From Microvirga sp. (lineage in GTDB: Bacteria; Pseudomonadota; Alphaproteobacteria; Rhizobiales; Beijerinckiaceae), in NCBI GenBank assembly GCA_031181145.1, contig JAPSLB010000031.1, positions 1-59,528 of the forward strand: a DNA stretch of 59,528 nt, given 5' to 3'. The translations under genes and the position numbers were made by a program. Shown here piece by piece: positions 37,707 through 46,611 of this stretch. Position 1 is the stretch's first letter. Each line of letters starts with the position of its first letter. A model generated the notes under the pieces. The model ran no database searches. It saw nothing but the letters and a program-made list of their open reading frames with translations, and was not told the DNA's origin.

Positions 37707-38804
37707 ATGCGTTTGCGTGTGTGTTCTGGTCAGTGGGTTGCGGTGTCGCGGATCGCTCTGGTGAGTTTGATCGGCTCTGCGGCGGCAGCCTGTAGCGGCG
37801 ACACCATGCGGTTTGCGGAGAACCCGTTCTCCAATCCGTTCGCCAACAGCGAACGCATCGCGCCCGGCACGCCCACGGCTTACCAGAATGCTCCGTCCTA
37901 TGCCGGTGCCCCGTCCTATTCGGCGGCCCCCCTGCCGACACCTTCCGTCCAGGCGCAGGCGCTTCCCCCGGTGCAGGCTCAGCCGCTGCCGCAGCCCTCG
38001 CGCATGGCGGCCGCCCCCGCCCCGTTCCAGCAGACGCGCCCCGCGCCGGTGAGCCCCCCTCCCGCTCAGCCGAAGATGCGCTTCGTCGACCAGACGAAGG
38101 TCGCCACCTCCGACCAGCCGGTTCCGGTCGATTCGGCACGCCGCACGCGTCCCGGCATGCAGACGGCGGCCGCAGCCCCGGCTCCGGTCCAGGCGCAGCC
38201 TGCTCCCGTCCAGCGTGTCGCCTCGGCTACGGACGAGCCTCTGGTGTCGCCCGCGCGCCCATTGGTGTCTCCGGCGCGGCCCGTCGAGCCTCAGAAAGTG
38301 GCCGCCATCGAGCCCCAGCCCGTGAAACCCGCTCAGGCGGCCACGCAGACTGTGGCTCCGGCACCCGCGCCTGCTCCTCAGCCCGAGGCCGTCAAGGCCC
38401 CGGTGCAGGAGCCCGAGCAGACGGCGAGCCTGTCCCCCAGCAACTTCCGCTGGCCCGCCCGCGGCCGTGTCATCGCGGGATTCGGCGCCAATGGCGGCAA
38501 TGAGGGCATCAACATCGCCGTTCCCGAAGGCACGCCGGTGAAGGCCGCCGAGGCCGGCACCGTGACCTATGCGGGCAGCGAGGTGAAGGGGTACGGCAAT
38601 CTCGTCCTGATCCGCCACGACAACGGCTACGTCACGGCCTACGCCCACAACAGCGCGCTCAACGTGAAGCGCGGCGATCAGGTCAAGCGCGGGCAGGTGA
38701 TCGCCACCGCCGGCCAGACCGGCAACGTGACCTCGCCTCAGCTGCATTTCGAGATCCGCAAGGGCGCGACCCCGGTCGACCCGATCAAGCATCTCGCCGA
38801 CTGA
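37707..38804 (+). CDS. LytM/M23-like lipoprotein with degenerate metal site (NlpD/DipM-like)
   Basis: The 365-residue protein has a signal peptide with a lipobox-like SAAAAC (Cys about 30), so it is probably a lipoprotein. A long proline/alanine/glutamine-rich region (about 55-245) follows, then a C-terminal peptidase_M23 fold (about 250-362). The usual zinc ligands are missing: the HxxxD of active enzymes is NEGINIA here, and the C-terminal HxH is QLH. This is as in EnvC and NlpD, which activate amidases instead of cutting peptidoglycan. No LysM domain is visible. It likely acts at the septum. Confidence 0.88.
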   Translation: MRLRVCSGQWVAVSRIALVSLIGSAAAACSGDTMRFAENPFSNPFANSERIAPGTPTAYQNAPSYAGAPSYSAAPLPTPSVQAQALPPVQAQPLPQPSRMAAAPAPFQQTRPAPVSPPPAQPKMRFVDQTKVATSDQPVPVDSARRTRPGMQTAAAAPAPVQAQPAPVQRVASATDEPLVSPARPLVSPARPVEPQKVAAIEPQPVKPAQAATQTVAPAPAPAPQPEAVKAPVQEPEQTASLSPSNFRWPARGRVIAGFGANGGNEGINIAVPEGTPVKAAEAGTVTYAGSEVKGYGNLVLIRHDNGYVTAYAHNSALNVKRGDQVKRGQVIATAGQTGNVTSPQLHFEIRKGATPVDPIKHLAD

Positions 38805-38851
38805 CGTCGGCATCGGTTTGGATTGGCTTTCGAGACCCGAGGCTGATCAAG

Positions 38852-38886
38852 CGAGGGGACGGTGGAGCTCAGCCACCGTCCCCTCG
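38852..38886 (+). terminator. Strong hairpin terminator after the LytM-like gene
   Basis: A perfect 14 bp stem CGAGGGGACGGTGG / CCACCGTCCCCTCG (38852-38865 with 38873-38886) encloses a 7-base loop. A short GTTT follows, so the uridine run is weak but the stem is very stable. It starts 47 bases past the stop codon. Confidence 0.75.
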
Positions 38887-39001
38887 GCGTTTGAGGCGCA
38901 TGGAATCCCGCCAGAGATCCCGCAAGGTTGTCCGCCGTGATCACCTCTTCCTCGCAGGGGCAGGGGAATGCGACGGAGTACGTGGTCATCCGGCAGGACT
39001 G

Positions 39002-39091
39002 CGTCACCTCCGGCCTTGTGCCGGCGAACCCGCTTCCGTCAGGCGCTCGCCTTCCCGGGCCGGGATGGCCGGGACGAACCCGGCCATGACG
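39002..39091 (-). repeat. Dispersed palindromic intergenic element, copy H
   Basis: This 90 bp inverted-orientation copy runs from CGTCACCTCCGGCCTTGTG to CCGGCCATGACG. It lies between the LytM-like gene and the convergent DUF815 ATPase gene. With the terminator above it accounts for most of the structure in 38805-39116. Confidence 0.78.
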
Positions 39092-39116
39092 TGGAGGGGG
39101 GCTCTCCGGATGGGGC

Positions 39117-39992
39117 TCAAATCGCCTTGCCCAGACGCCCGGCGAGATCCTGGATGAACTGCCAGGCCGTGCGGCCGGAGCGCGCGCCGCGGGTCGTCGC
39201 CCATTCGAGGGCTTCTGCCCGGATGGCGTCGCGGTCGCCGCCGAGCCCGAGGTGGTCGACATAGCCGAAGACCATGTCGAGATACTCGTCCTGGCTGCAC
39301 TTGTGAAAACCTAGCCAGAGGCCGAAGCGGTCGGAGAGGGAGACCTTTTCCTCCACGGCCTCGCCCGGGTTGATGGCGGTGGAACGTTCGTTCTCCATCA
39401 TGTCGCGGGGGAGCAGGTGGCGGCGATTGGACGTGGCATAAAAGATCACGTTGTCGGGACGCCCTTCGATGCCGCCCTCCAGCACTGCCTTGAGGGACTT
39501 GTAGGAGGTGTCGTCCGAATCGAAGGACAGATCGTCACAGAAGACGATGAAGCGATGCGGGTCCGCGCGCAGGAGGCCCATGAGATCGGGAAGGGTCTCG
39601 ATATCCTCCCGGTGGATCTCGATGAGCTTCAGGGGGCGGGCTTCGGGGGCCTTGGTGGCGTTGATCTCCGCATGGACCGCTTTCACCAGGGACGACTTGC
39701 CCATGCCCCGGGTTCCCCAAAGCAGGGCGTTGTTGGCGGGCAGCCCCTTTGCGAAGCGCGCGGTGTTCTCGGCCAGTTGATCGCGAACCCGGTCGATGCC
39801 CCTGAGCAGGTTCATTTCCACCCGGTTGACCTTGGGCACGGGGGAGAGCCTGCGGCCCGCCGCATGCCAGACGAAAGCGTCGGCCGCCGTGAAATCCGCT
39901 TCCCGGGCCGCGACGGGGGCCAGTCGCTCCAGTGCGTCGGCGATGCGCTTCAGGAGGGCGAGGGATTCGGGAGAGGTGAGGTCGGCGGACAT
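39117..39992 (-). CDS. DUF815 family P-loop ATPase
   Basis: The 291-residue cytoplasmic AAA-type ATPase has Walker A WGTRGMGKSS (about 92-101) and a Walker B region RFIVFCDDLSFDSDD. The sensor-like segment IFYATSNRRHLLPRD is present and is typical of DUF815. An N-terminal helical part (about 1-60) precedes the core. Family function is not established. A GC-rich hairpin (40057-40078) lies about 65 bases upstream of its start on the same strand and is followed by five T; whether this is a leader attenuator is unknown. Confidence 0.9.
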   Translation of the reverse strand: MSADLTSPESLALLKRIADALERLAPVAAREADFTAADAFVWHAAGRRLSPVPKVNRVEMNLLRGIDRVRDQLAENTARFAKGLPANNALLWGTRGMGKSSLVKAVHAEINATKAPEARPLKLIEIHREDIETLPDLMGLLRADPHRFIVFCDDLSFDSDDTSYKSLKAVLEGGIEGRPDNVIFYATSNRRHLLPRDMMENERSTAINPGEAVEEKVSLSDRFGLWLGFHKCSQDEYLDMVFGYVDHLGLGGDRDAIRAEALEWATTRGARSGRTAWQFIQDLAGRLGKAI

Positions 39993-40120
39993 CGGCGTCT
40001 GACTTTAAGAGCGGGTGGAAAGAAATGCTGAGGAGACTGTGCTTAGCGCAAAAATGCCCCCTCGGTCCATGGAGGGGGGCGGAAAGGCCACAGGAGCCTT
40101 GGGAAAGGCTTCCAACTTCA

Positions 40121-40148
40121 TTGATTTCGTGGAGTCGATCGGTATAGT
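40121..40148 (+). promoter_or_regulatory. Probable sigma-70 type promoter for yajC-secD-secF
   Basis: TTGATT (40121-40126) and TATAGT (40143-40148) are 16 bases apart, about 80 bases before yajC. Each hexamer is a reasonable match to the consensus. Confidence 0.5.
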
Positions 40149-40227
40149 CCGCCCACTTTCAGTCCCGTTTGGCGCGGGTGGGCTCTAGGACGATGCCTGC
40201 CTCGCGCCTTTATCCATGGAGAGCCGC

Positions 40228-40563
40228 TTGTTCATTTCACCAGCTTTCGCACAAGGGGCCCCCGCTGCCGGGGGCGGAATGGATGCCATCATCCAGTTCG
40301 TCCCGTTCATCCTCATCTTCGTCATCATGTGGTTCCTGATCATCCGCCCGCAGCAGCGCCGGGTGAAGGCTCACCAGGAGATGATCAAGAACGTGCGTCG
40401 CGGCGACACCATCGTCACCTCCGGCGGCATCATCGGAAAGGTCTCGAAGGTGCTCGAGGATTCGGCCGACATCGAGGTCGAGATCGCCGATAACGTGAAG
40501 GTGAAGGTGGCTCGCACGATGATCGCTGAGGTCCGCTCCAAGACCGAGCCGGTGAAAGCCTGA
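40228..40563 (+). CDS. yajC: Preprotein translocase subunit YajC
   Basis: The 111-residue membrane protein is an accessory of SecDF in Sec export. One helix (about 20-42, FVPFILIFVIMWFLIIRPQQRR) is followed by a soluble domain with GDTIVTSGGIIGKVSKV. I chose the TTG at 40228 because GGAGAG sits 5 bases before it and the product then starts LFISPAFAQ as in related YajC proteins; an ATG at 40216 would add four residues and overlap that ribosome-binding site. It is first of yajC-secD-secF. Confidence 0.95.
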   Translation: MFISPAFAQGAPAAGGGMDAIIQFVPFILIFVIMWFLIIRPQQRRVKAHQEMIKNVRRGDTIVTSGGIIGKVSKVLEDSADIEVEIADNVKVKVARTMIAEVRSKTEPVKA

Positions 40564-40654
40564 AGTAGACGACCGGCCCCGGGCGGGAGCCCTTGAGGGC
40601 CGGTTCGCTGCACGGCATGTGCAGCAAGTGAGTTTGAGAAAGGTTGAGCTGACG

Positions 40655-42262
40655 ATGCTGCGCTTCTCGAAGTCGAAGATCATCGCCACCCTGGCGGTCA
40701 TCATCATCGGTCTTCTGCTGGGGATCCCGAGCCTGATGTCGCCCGAGCAGCGCAAGGCGTATCTGGATGCGGTTCCGAGCTGGGTTCCGTCCTGGCTGGT
40801 GCCTTCACGCGCCATCGTGCTCGGCCTCGATCTTCAGGGCGGCTCCCATGTCCTTCTCCAGGTGGACGAGGCGGATCTCGTGCGCGGCCAAATCGCCCTT
40901 CTGCGTGACGACGTGCGCCGTATCCTGCGCGACACCCGCGTGGCCTCCCAGAACGGTATTCAGACCATTCAGCGCGGAGTGCAGATCCGCGTCCCGAATG
41001 CCGCTGACCGGGAGCGCCTGATGCCGCGCCTGCGGGAGCTGGCTCAGCCGATCAGCAACGCCGTTCTCGGCCAGACCGGCGATTCCAGCGTCGCGCTGAA
41101 CGAGACGGCCGACGGGGTCATTACGCTGACCCTGACGGATGCGGGCATCAACGACCGGGTGCGCCGTGCCGTCGATCAATCGATCGAGGTCATCCGTCGC
41201 CGCATCGACGCCACCGGCACCACCGAGCCCAGCATCCAGCGCCAAGGCGCGGACCGCGTGCTCGTCCAGGTTCCGGGCCTTCAGGATCCGCAGCAGCTCA
41301 AGGCCCTTCTCGGCGAAACCGGCAATCTGGAATTCCGCCTGCTCGCCCAGGCGGGTGCGACCGATGTGGACATGCTCCCCATGCGCGACGCAGGCGGCCA
41401 GCGGGTCCCTGTCGAGCGCCGCGTGATCGCCGAAGGCGGCGACCTGACGGATGCTCAGGCGGCCTTCGATCCGCAGACGAACCAGCCTATCGTCAACTTC
41501 CGCTTCAATATCCGCGGAGCGCAGCGCTTCGGCCAGGCGACGACTGAAAACCTGGGGCGCCAGCTCGCCATCGTCCTCGACAACGAGGTGATTTCCGCTC
41601 CCACGATCCAGTCTCCGATCACCGGCGGCTCGGGCCAGATCTCGGGCAGCTTCACGGTCGAGCAGGTGAACAACCTCGCGGTGCTGCTGCGTTCCGGCGC
41701 ACTGCCCGCCAAGCTCACGATCGTGGAAGAGCGCACCGTCGGCCCCGGCCTGGGGCGCGACTCCATCGAGGCCGGCAAGATAGCGACCTACGTCGCGGCC
41801 GTCTTCGTGCTGCTCTTCATGTTCGCCACCTACGGCCTGTTCGGCCTCATCGCGAACATCGCGTTGCTGGTGCATGTGGGCCTGATCTTCGGTCTCATGT
41901 CGGTGCTCGAGGCGACCCTCACGTTGCCGGGCATCGCGGGCATCGTGCTGACCATCGGCACGGCGGTGGATTCGAACGTGCTGATCTACGAGCGCATCCG
42001 CGAGGAGGTGCGTGGGGGCCGCTCGATCGTGTCCGGCATTCAGGCAGGTTTCGACCGCGCCTTCGCGACCATCGTGGACTCCAACAGCACCATGGCCATC
42101 GCGGCCGTGATCCTGTTCTTCCTCGGCTCCGGTCCGGTTCGCGGCTTCGCGGTCGTGTTCATTCTCGGCATCCTCACGACGGTGCTCACCGCCGTGACCC
42201 TGACGCGCATGATGATTGCGCTCTGGTATCAGTGGATGCGTCCCAAAGCCCTTCCGTTCTAA
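40655..42262 (+). CDS. secD: Protein translocase subunit SecD
   Basis: The 535-residue membrane protein uses proton motive force, with SecF, to help pull exported proteins out of SecYEG. It has one N-terminal helix (about 6-24), a large periplasmic P1 region starting with LGLDLQGGSHVLLQVD, and five C-terminal helices. Family signatures include PTIQSPITGGSGQISGSF, RSGALPAKLTIVEERTVGPGLG and GIVLTIGTAVDSNVLIYERIREE. It ends 12 bases before secF. Confidence 0.97.
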   Translation: MLRFSKSKIIATLAVIIIGLLLGIPSLMSPEQRKAYLDAVPSWVPSWLVPSRAIVLGLDLQGGSHVLLQVDEADLVRGQIALLRDDVRRILRDTRVASQNGIQTIQRGVQIRVPNAADRERLMPRLRELAQPISNAVLGQTGDSSVALNETADGVITLTLTDAGINDRVRRAVDQSIEVIRRRIDATGTTEPSIQRQGADRVLVQVPGLQDPQQLKALLGETGNLEFRLLAQAGATDVDMLPMRDAGGQRVPVERRVIAEGGDLTDAQAAFDPQTNQPIVNFRFNIRGAQRFGQATTENLGRQLAIVLDNEVISAPTIQSPITGGSGQISGSFTVEQVNNLAVLLRSGALPAKLTIVEERTVGPGLGRDSIEAGKIATYVAAVFVLLFMFATYGLFGLIANIALLVHVGLIFGLMSVLEATLTLPGIAGIVLTIGTAVDSNVLIYERIREEVRGGRSIVSGIQAGFDRAFATIVDSNSTMAIAAVILFFLGSGPVRGFAVVFILGILTTVLTAVTLTRMMIALWYQWMRPKALPF

Positions 42263-42274
42263 GGAGTGCGTATC

Positions 42275-43213
42275 GTGCGCCTCATCCGCCTCTGGCCCGA
42301 AAACTCCCGCTTCGACTTCATGCGCTTCCGGCGCTACTCCTTCCCGCTGTCGGCGCTGATCTCGATAGCGACGGCGATCATGCTCTTCACGATCGGCCTC
42401 AACTTCGGCATCGACTTCAAGGGCGGCACGCTGATGGAGATCCAGGCCAAGTCTGGCCAAGCGGATGTCGCCCAGATCCGCCGAACCGCCGAGGGCTTCG
42501 GCTTCGGCGATGTGGAGGTTCAGGAATTCGGCTCAGCCGGGGAAGTCTCCCTGCGCTTCGCCATTCAGCCCGGCGGCGAGGCCGCCCAGGCGGGCGTGGT
42601 GCAGAGGTCCCGCGACACGTTCGGCAACGATTACGAGTTCCGCCGCGTCGAGACGGTGGGGCCGCGCGTGTCGGGCGAGCTCGTCCAGTCCGGCACCATC
42701 GGCGTCGTGCTCTCGGTGATCGCAGTCCTGTTCTATCTCTGGTTCCGCTTCGAGCGTGAGCTGGCGGTGGCGTCCATCATCGGCACGTTGCACGACATCG
42801 TGCTCACCATCGGCTTCTTCGTGATCACCCGGCACGAATTCAACATGACCTCGATCGCGGCGATCCTCACGATCGTGGGCTATTCGCTCAACGAGACCGT
42901 GGTGGTGTTCGACCGCACCCGCGAGCTCATGCGCCGCTACAAGACCATGCCGGCGGAGGAGCTGTTGAACCTGTCGATCAACCACACCATGTCCCGTACG
43001 ATCATGACCGCGATGACCACTGCGCTCTCGCTGCTGGCTCTCGTGCTCTTCGGCGGACAGGCGATCCAGGGCTTCGCCCAGGTCATGCTCTACGGCGTGG
43101 TGATCTGCACCTATTCGGCGATCTGCATCTCCTCGCCCATGCTGATCTACATCGGCCTGCGCGGATCCGAGACCGTGAAGGTGCCGGAGGGCAGGGCCGC
43201 AGCTGCGGAGTGA
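42275..43213 (+). CDS. secF: Protein translocase subunit SecF
   Basis: The 312-residue six-helix partner of SecD. Signatures are NFGIDFKGGTLMEIQ, the RRVETVGPRVSGELVQSG segment and ILTIVGYSLNETVVVFDRTRELMRRY. The start is the GTG at 42275, set by AAGGAG nine bases upstream; another GTG at 42266 overlaps that site. It is followed 4 bases later by the Mth938-like gene, so the cluster is probably one transcript. Confidence 0.97.
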   Translation: MRLIRLWPENSRFDFMRFRRYSFPLSALISIATAIMLFTIGLNFGIDFKGGTLMEIQAKSGQADVAQIRRTAEGFGFGDVEVQEFGSAGEVSLRFAIQPGGEAAQAGVVQRSRDTFGNDYEFRRVETVGPRVSGELVQSGTIGVVLSVIAVLFYLWFRFERELAVASIIGTLHDIVLTIGFFVITRHEFNMTSIAAILTIVGYSLNETVVVFDRTRELMRRYKTMPAEELLNLSINHTMSRTIMTAMTTALSLLALVLFGGQAIQGFAQVMLYGVVICTYSAICISSPMLIYIGLRGSETVKVPEGRAAAAE

Positions 43214-43217
43214 TACG

Positions 43218-43604
43218 ATGAGCGGTGGCCGCCTGTATGACGGTTTCGTCCCGGGACGCTACGAGATCGATGCGTACGGCAATGGCGGCTTTCGCTTCGC
43301 GGACATGTCGCACCGCGGCTCGATCCTCGTGCTGCCCTCGGGCATCAGGGCCTGGCCCGTCGGCTCCATGAGGGAGCTGAGCGACGAGGCGCTGGACCCC
43401 ATCCTCGCCGAGGCGGATGAGATCGAACTTCTCCTCTTCGGGACGGGCGCCGATATCGCAGCGCTTCCGGGTGCCTTCCGCGCGCGGTTCCGCGAGGCGG
43501 GAATCGGCCTCGACGTGATGCAGACCGGCGCCGCCGCGCGCACCTACAACATCCTGCTGGCGGAGAGCCGCAGAGTTGCCGCCGCTCTCATCGCCGTAGG
43601 CTGA
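43218..43604 (+). CDS. Mth938-like (DUF498) domain protein
   Basis: The 128-residue protein has the Mth938/NDUFAF3-like fold. It is seen as YDGFVPGRYEIDAYGNGGFRFADMSHRGSILVLPSGI, then an IELLLFGTGADIAALP core, then a helix with AARTYNILLAESRRVAAALIA. Its eukaryotic relative NDUFAF3 helps assemble complex I, and in alphaproteobacteria the gene usually sits beside secDF, as here. Function in bacteria is inferred. The next gene (NDUFAF6-like) starts 2 bases later, supporting a shared role. Confidence 0.88.
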   Translation: MSGGRLYDGFVPGRYEIDAYGNGGFRFADMSHRGSILVLPSGIRAWPVGSMRELSDEALDPILAEADEIELLLFGTGADIAALPGAFRARFREAGIGLDVMQTGAAARTYNILLAESRRVAAALIAVG

Positions 43605-43605
43605 G

Positions 43606-44448
43606 ATGGCTGATCCGCAAGCCAACTTCGCCCATTGCGAGGCGCTCGTCCGCGAGACCGATCCCGACCGCTATTGGGCAAGCCTTCTCGCGCCGGAAGA
43701 AAAACGACCCTATCTGCATGCGCTCCATGCCTTCAATTTCGAGATTGCCCGCGTGCGGGAATCCGTGCGCGAGCCCATGCTCGGCGAAATCCGCCTGCAA
43801 TGGTGGCGCGATGCGCTCCAGGGCGAAGCAAGGGGCGATGTGCGGGCCAATCCCGTCGCTGCCGCGCTCGACGACACCATCGTCAAGTTCCGGCTGCCCC
43901 GACAGGCGCTCGTGGACCTGATCGACGCCCGCATGTTCGATCTCTACGACGATCCCATGCCGAGCCTGAACGATCTCGAGGGTTACAGCGGCGAGACCTC
44001 GTCGAGCCTGATTCAGTTCTCAAGCATCATCCTTGCGGACGGCAAGGATCCCGGAACGGCGGATGCCGCTGGCCATGCGGGCGTCGCCTATGCCATCACG
44101 GGGCTGCTGCGCGCCTTGCCGCTCCATGCCCGGCAGGGACAGCTCTACATGCCGGCCGACATTCTGGCGCGGCACGGCGTCGTGCGCGACGATATCGTCA
44201 CGGGGCGCGGCGGACCGGGACTTAAGGGTGCGCTCGCCGATATGCGCGCCATCGCCCGCCGCCATCTCGATCAGGCGAGAAAGCTGCGGGCGACTGTTCC
44301 CCCTGCGGCCGAGCCTGCCTTCCGTCCGCTCGCGCTGGTCGAGCCCTACCTCAAGGTCATGGAGAAGAGCGACTACGATCCGCTCCACACGCTCGTCGAT
44401 CTCCCGCAATGGCGAAAGATCTGGGCGCTCTGGCGCGGGCCGTTTTAG
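43606..44448 (+). CDS. Squalene/phytoene synthase family protein, probably NDUFAF6-like
   Basis: The 280-residue protein has the trans-isoprenyl synthase helical fold: RYWASLLAPEEKRPYLHALHAFNFEIARVR, EIRLQWWRDAL, AGVAYAITGLLRALP. The two Asp-rich motifs that bind magnesium-diphosphate in real squalene/phytoene synthases (DDxxD type) are not seen; the first position reads FEIARVRE and the second lacks the DxxxD spacing. This is typical of the NDUFAF6/C8orf38 group, needed for complex I assembly in mitochondria. Its neighbour is the NDUFAF3-like gene. Non-catalytic assembly role is inferred. Confidence 0.82.
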   Translation: MADPQANFAHCEALVRETDPDRYWASLLAPEEKRPYLHALHAFNFEIARVRESVREPMLGEIRLQWWRDALQGEARGDVRANPVAAALDDTIVKFRLPRQALVDLIDARMFDLYDDPMPSLNDLEGYSGETSSSLIQFSSIILADGKDPGTADAAGHAGVAYAITGLLRALPLHARQGQLYMPADILARHGVVRDDIVTGRGGPGLKGALADMRAIARRHLDQARKLRATVPPAAEPAFRPLALVEPYLKVMEKSDYDPLHTLVDLPQWRKIWALWRGPF

Positions 44449-44492
44449 ATTGATCCTTTCCGATCCGTCAGTGTCCTCGATCGGGGGGCGGC

Positions 44493-45096
44493 GTGAAACG
44501 AAGGCTCTGGACCGTGCGTGATCATCTCGGCAATCTGCGCTCTCTGCCTCCTTGGCGCAGCCGCATCGTATTCTGGAGCGGCGGTGCGTCGGTCAGGTTG
44601 TTTGCCGTCATGTTCGAACCCTGGCGGGCGAAGCGCAGGTGATCTTTCCGATCGGGCTGGAGCGTTCCGATTGTGTTCCTGGATCCTGACGCCTGCCGGA
44701 TTCGCCCTTTCAGACTTTCGCGCCGCTGCTTCGCGCGCTCGCACGGGAGCGAAATCCCGCAGGCCATCGCTGCCCGCGCCTTGAAGGGCGACGTGACGCG
44801 ATCCGTCCACGGAGGTCGGCGCACCGAACCTTCATGCGGCAGGGCGCATGTCCGGCCGGCACTGTCAGGGCGTAGCTCCTGCCCGGGATTCCACTCGCCG
44901 CGGTCGTGCTGCTCGGCAGGGGCGGCGTTTTTTGCAGGCGTCGTTCAGGCGCCGATCAAATCCCTCGTGATCGTGATGGAGATGACGGGCAACCACGCCA
45001 CGGCGCCGCCGCTCATGGCGAGGGCGCTCGTCGGCTACGGCATGTCGCCCTTCATCGGCACGGAGCCGATCGACCATGCGCTTGCGCAGGCCCCTT
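44493..45096 (+). pseudogene. Decayed ClC-type chloride channel gene
   Basis: Pieces of a ClC channel lie in order but in changing frames. A GTG at 44493 starts an N-terminal segment (SLPPWRSRIVFWSGGASVRLF) that stops at about 44642. A shifted frame continues with LTPAGFALSDF, and another holds SEIPQAIAARAL, matching the GSGIPQ selectivity motif. After loss of the middle, a TAG at 44873 precedes LLPGIPLAAVVLLG. A one-base gain at about 44920 then shifts into AAFFAGVVQAPIKSLVIVMEM through SPFIGTEPIDHAL. At least four frame changes and a large internal deletion make it non-functional. Identity rests on motif recognition. Confidence 0.8.
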
Positions 45097-45111
45097 CATC
45101 CCCGGCGTGTC

Positions 45112-46530
45112 TCACTCCGCCGCAACGGGCATGTTGGAGGCCGCAAGCCATGCTGCGAGATCCGCGCGGGCGCGATCCGTCAGCATCTTCTTCTTGGCGA
45201 TGGCCTTGGCCGAGCCGCGCAGGCGCTTGCCGTCCTCCGCCTTCGGCGCGCGGTCCAGTGGCGGGAAGAGGCCGAAATTCACGTTCATGGGCTGGAAGGA
45301 CCGCGGACCTTCGTCGATGGTTTCGATGTGCCCGCCGGTGATGTGATTGATCAGGGCGCCCAGAGCGGTCGTGTGGGGCAGGGGCTGAATCGGCTGGCCC
45401 AGCCGCTCCGCGGCCGCGAAGCGGCCCGTCATGAGGCCTACCGCCGCGCTCTCGACGTAGCCTTCGCAGCCGGTGATCTGGCCGGCGAAGCGCAGGCGGG
45501 GCATCGCCCTCAGGCGCAGGGTCGGATCGAGAAGCCTCGGCGAGTTGAGATAGGTGTTGCGGTGAATGCCGCCGAGGCGTGCGAACTCGGCATTCTCCAG
45601 GCCTGGGATCATGCGGAAGATGCCGGTCTGCGCGCCGTATTTCAGCTTAGTCTGGAAGCCCACCATGTTGAACAGGGTGCCGAGTGCATTGTCCTGGCGC
45701 AGCTGCACCACGGCATAGGGCTTCACGTCCGGGTTGCGCGGGTCGGTGAGGCCGACGGGCTTCATGGGGCCGTGGCGCAGGGTTTCGCGGCCACGCTCGG
45801 CCATGACCTCGATGGGCAGGCAACCATCGAAATAGGGGGTGTTGGCCTCCCATTCCTTGAATTCGGTCTTGTCCCCCGCCAGCAGGGCGTCCACGAAGGC
45901 GTCGTACTGCTCCTTCGTCATCGGGCAGTTGATGTAATCCTTGCCCGTGCCGCCAGGGCCGACCTTGTCGTAGCGCGACTGGAACCAGGCGATGTCCATG
46001 TTGATGGACTCGCGGTAGACGATGGGAGCGATCGCGTCGAAGAAGGCGAGCGACGTCTCGCCCGTGAGCTCAAGGATTGCCTCGGCCAGGGCGGGCGAGG
46101 TGAGAGGGCCGGTGGCAATGATGACGGACGACCATTCCTCCGGCGGGATGCCGCCGATCTCGCCGCGCTCGATGGTGACGAGCGGATGCGCCTCGAGGGC
46201 TGCCGTTACCGCATCCGAGAACCCGTCGCGGTCCACCGCCAGCGCGCCGCCGGCGGGCACCTGGTTGGCGTCGCCCTTGGCCATGATGAGGGAGCCCAGC
46301 GTGCGCATCTCCTGATGCAGCAGACCGACGGCGTTCGTCTCCGCGTCGTCCGAGCGGAAGGAATTGGAGCAGACGAGCTCGGCCAAGCCTTGCGTCTTGT
46401 GGGCGTCGGTGCCGCGCAACGGCCGCATCTCATGCAGAATGACGGGAACGCCAGCCTGCGCGATCTGCCAGGTGGCTTCGGAGCCTGCAAGGCCGCCGCC
46501 GATGACGTGGATGGGTTCGATCTTGCTCAT
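45112..46530 (-). CDS. trmFO: tRNA (uracil-5)-methyltransferase TrmFO (folate/FAD-dependent)
   Basis: The 472-residue flavoprotein makes 5-methyluridine at position 54 of tRNA using methylene-tetrahydrofolate and FADH2. The FAD site [15 protein letters not shown] begins near residue 7. Conserved parts follow: [29 protein letters not shown] and [21 protein letters not shown]. The ATG at 46530 was chosen over 46536 because GGGAG is then at normal spacing. It is a single gene, divergent from the SDR gene, and abuts the ClC pseudogene. Confidence 0.97.
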   Translation of the reverse strand: MSKIEPIHVIGGGLAGSEATWQIAQAGVPVILHEMRPLRGTDAHKTQGLAELVCSNSFRSDDAETNAVGLLHQEMRTLGSLIMAKGDANQVPAGGALAVDRDGFSDAVTAALEAHPLVTIERGEIGGIPPEEWSSVIIATGPLTSPALAEAILELTGETSLAFFDAIAPIVYRESINMDIAWFQSRYDKVGPGGTGKDYINCPMTKEQYDAFVDALLAGDKTEFKEWEANTPYFDGCLPIEVMAERGRETLRHGPMKPVGLTDPRNPDVKPYAVVQLRQDNALGTLFNMVGFQTKLKYGAQTGIFRMIPGLENAEFARLGGIHRNTYLNSPRLLDPTLRLRAMPRLRFAGQITGCEGYVESAAVGLMTGRFAAAERLGQPIQPLPHTTALGALINHITGGHIETIDEGPRSFQPMNVNFGLFPPLDRAPKAEDGKRLRGSAKAIAKKKMLTDRARADLAAWLAASNMPVAAE

Positions 46531-46611
46531 GGTCATTCTCCCGGGCGGTCTTGTTGACTCCCATGGGAGCCCTGGTCAAGTTGAGCCGCTGTTTTTGAGG
46601 AGGTTGGCGCT

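Noticed and set aside
40057..40078. GC-rich hairpin with a T run on the minus strand upstream of the DUF815 gene, considered as a terminator
   Set aside because: No minus-strand gene lies upstream of it to terminate; a leader role is possible but unsupported.
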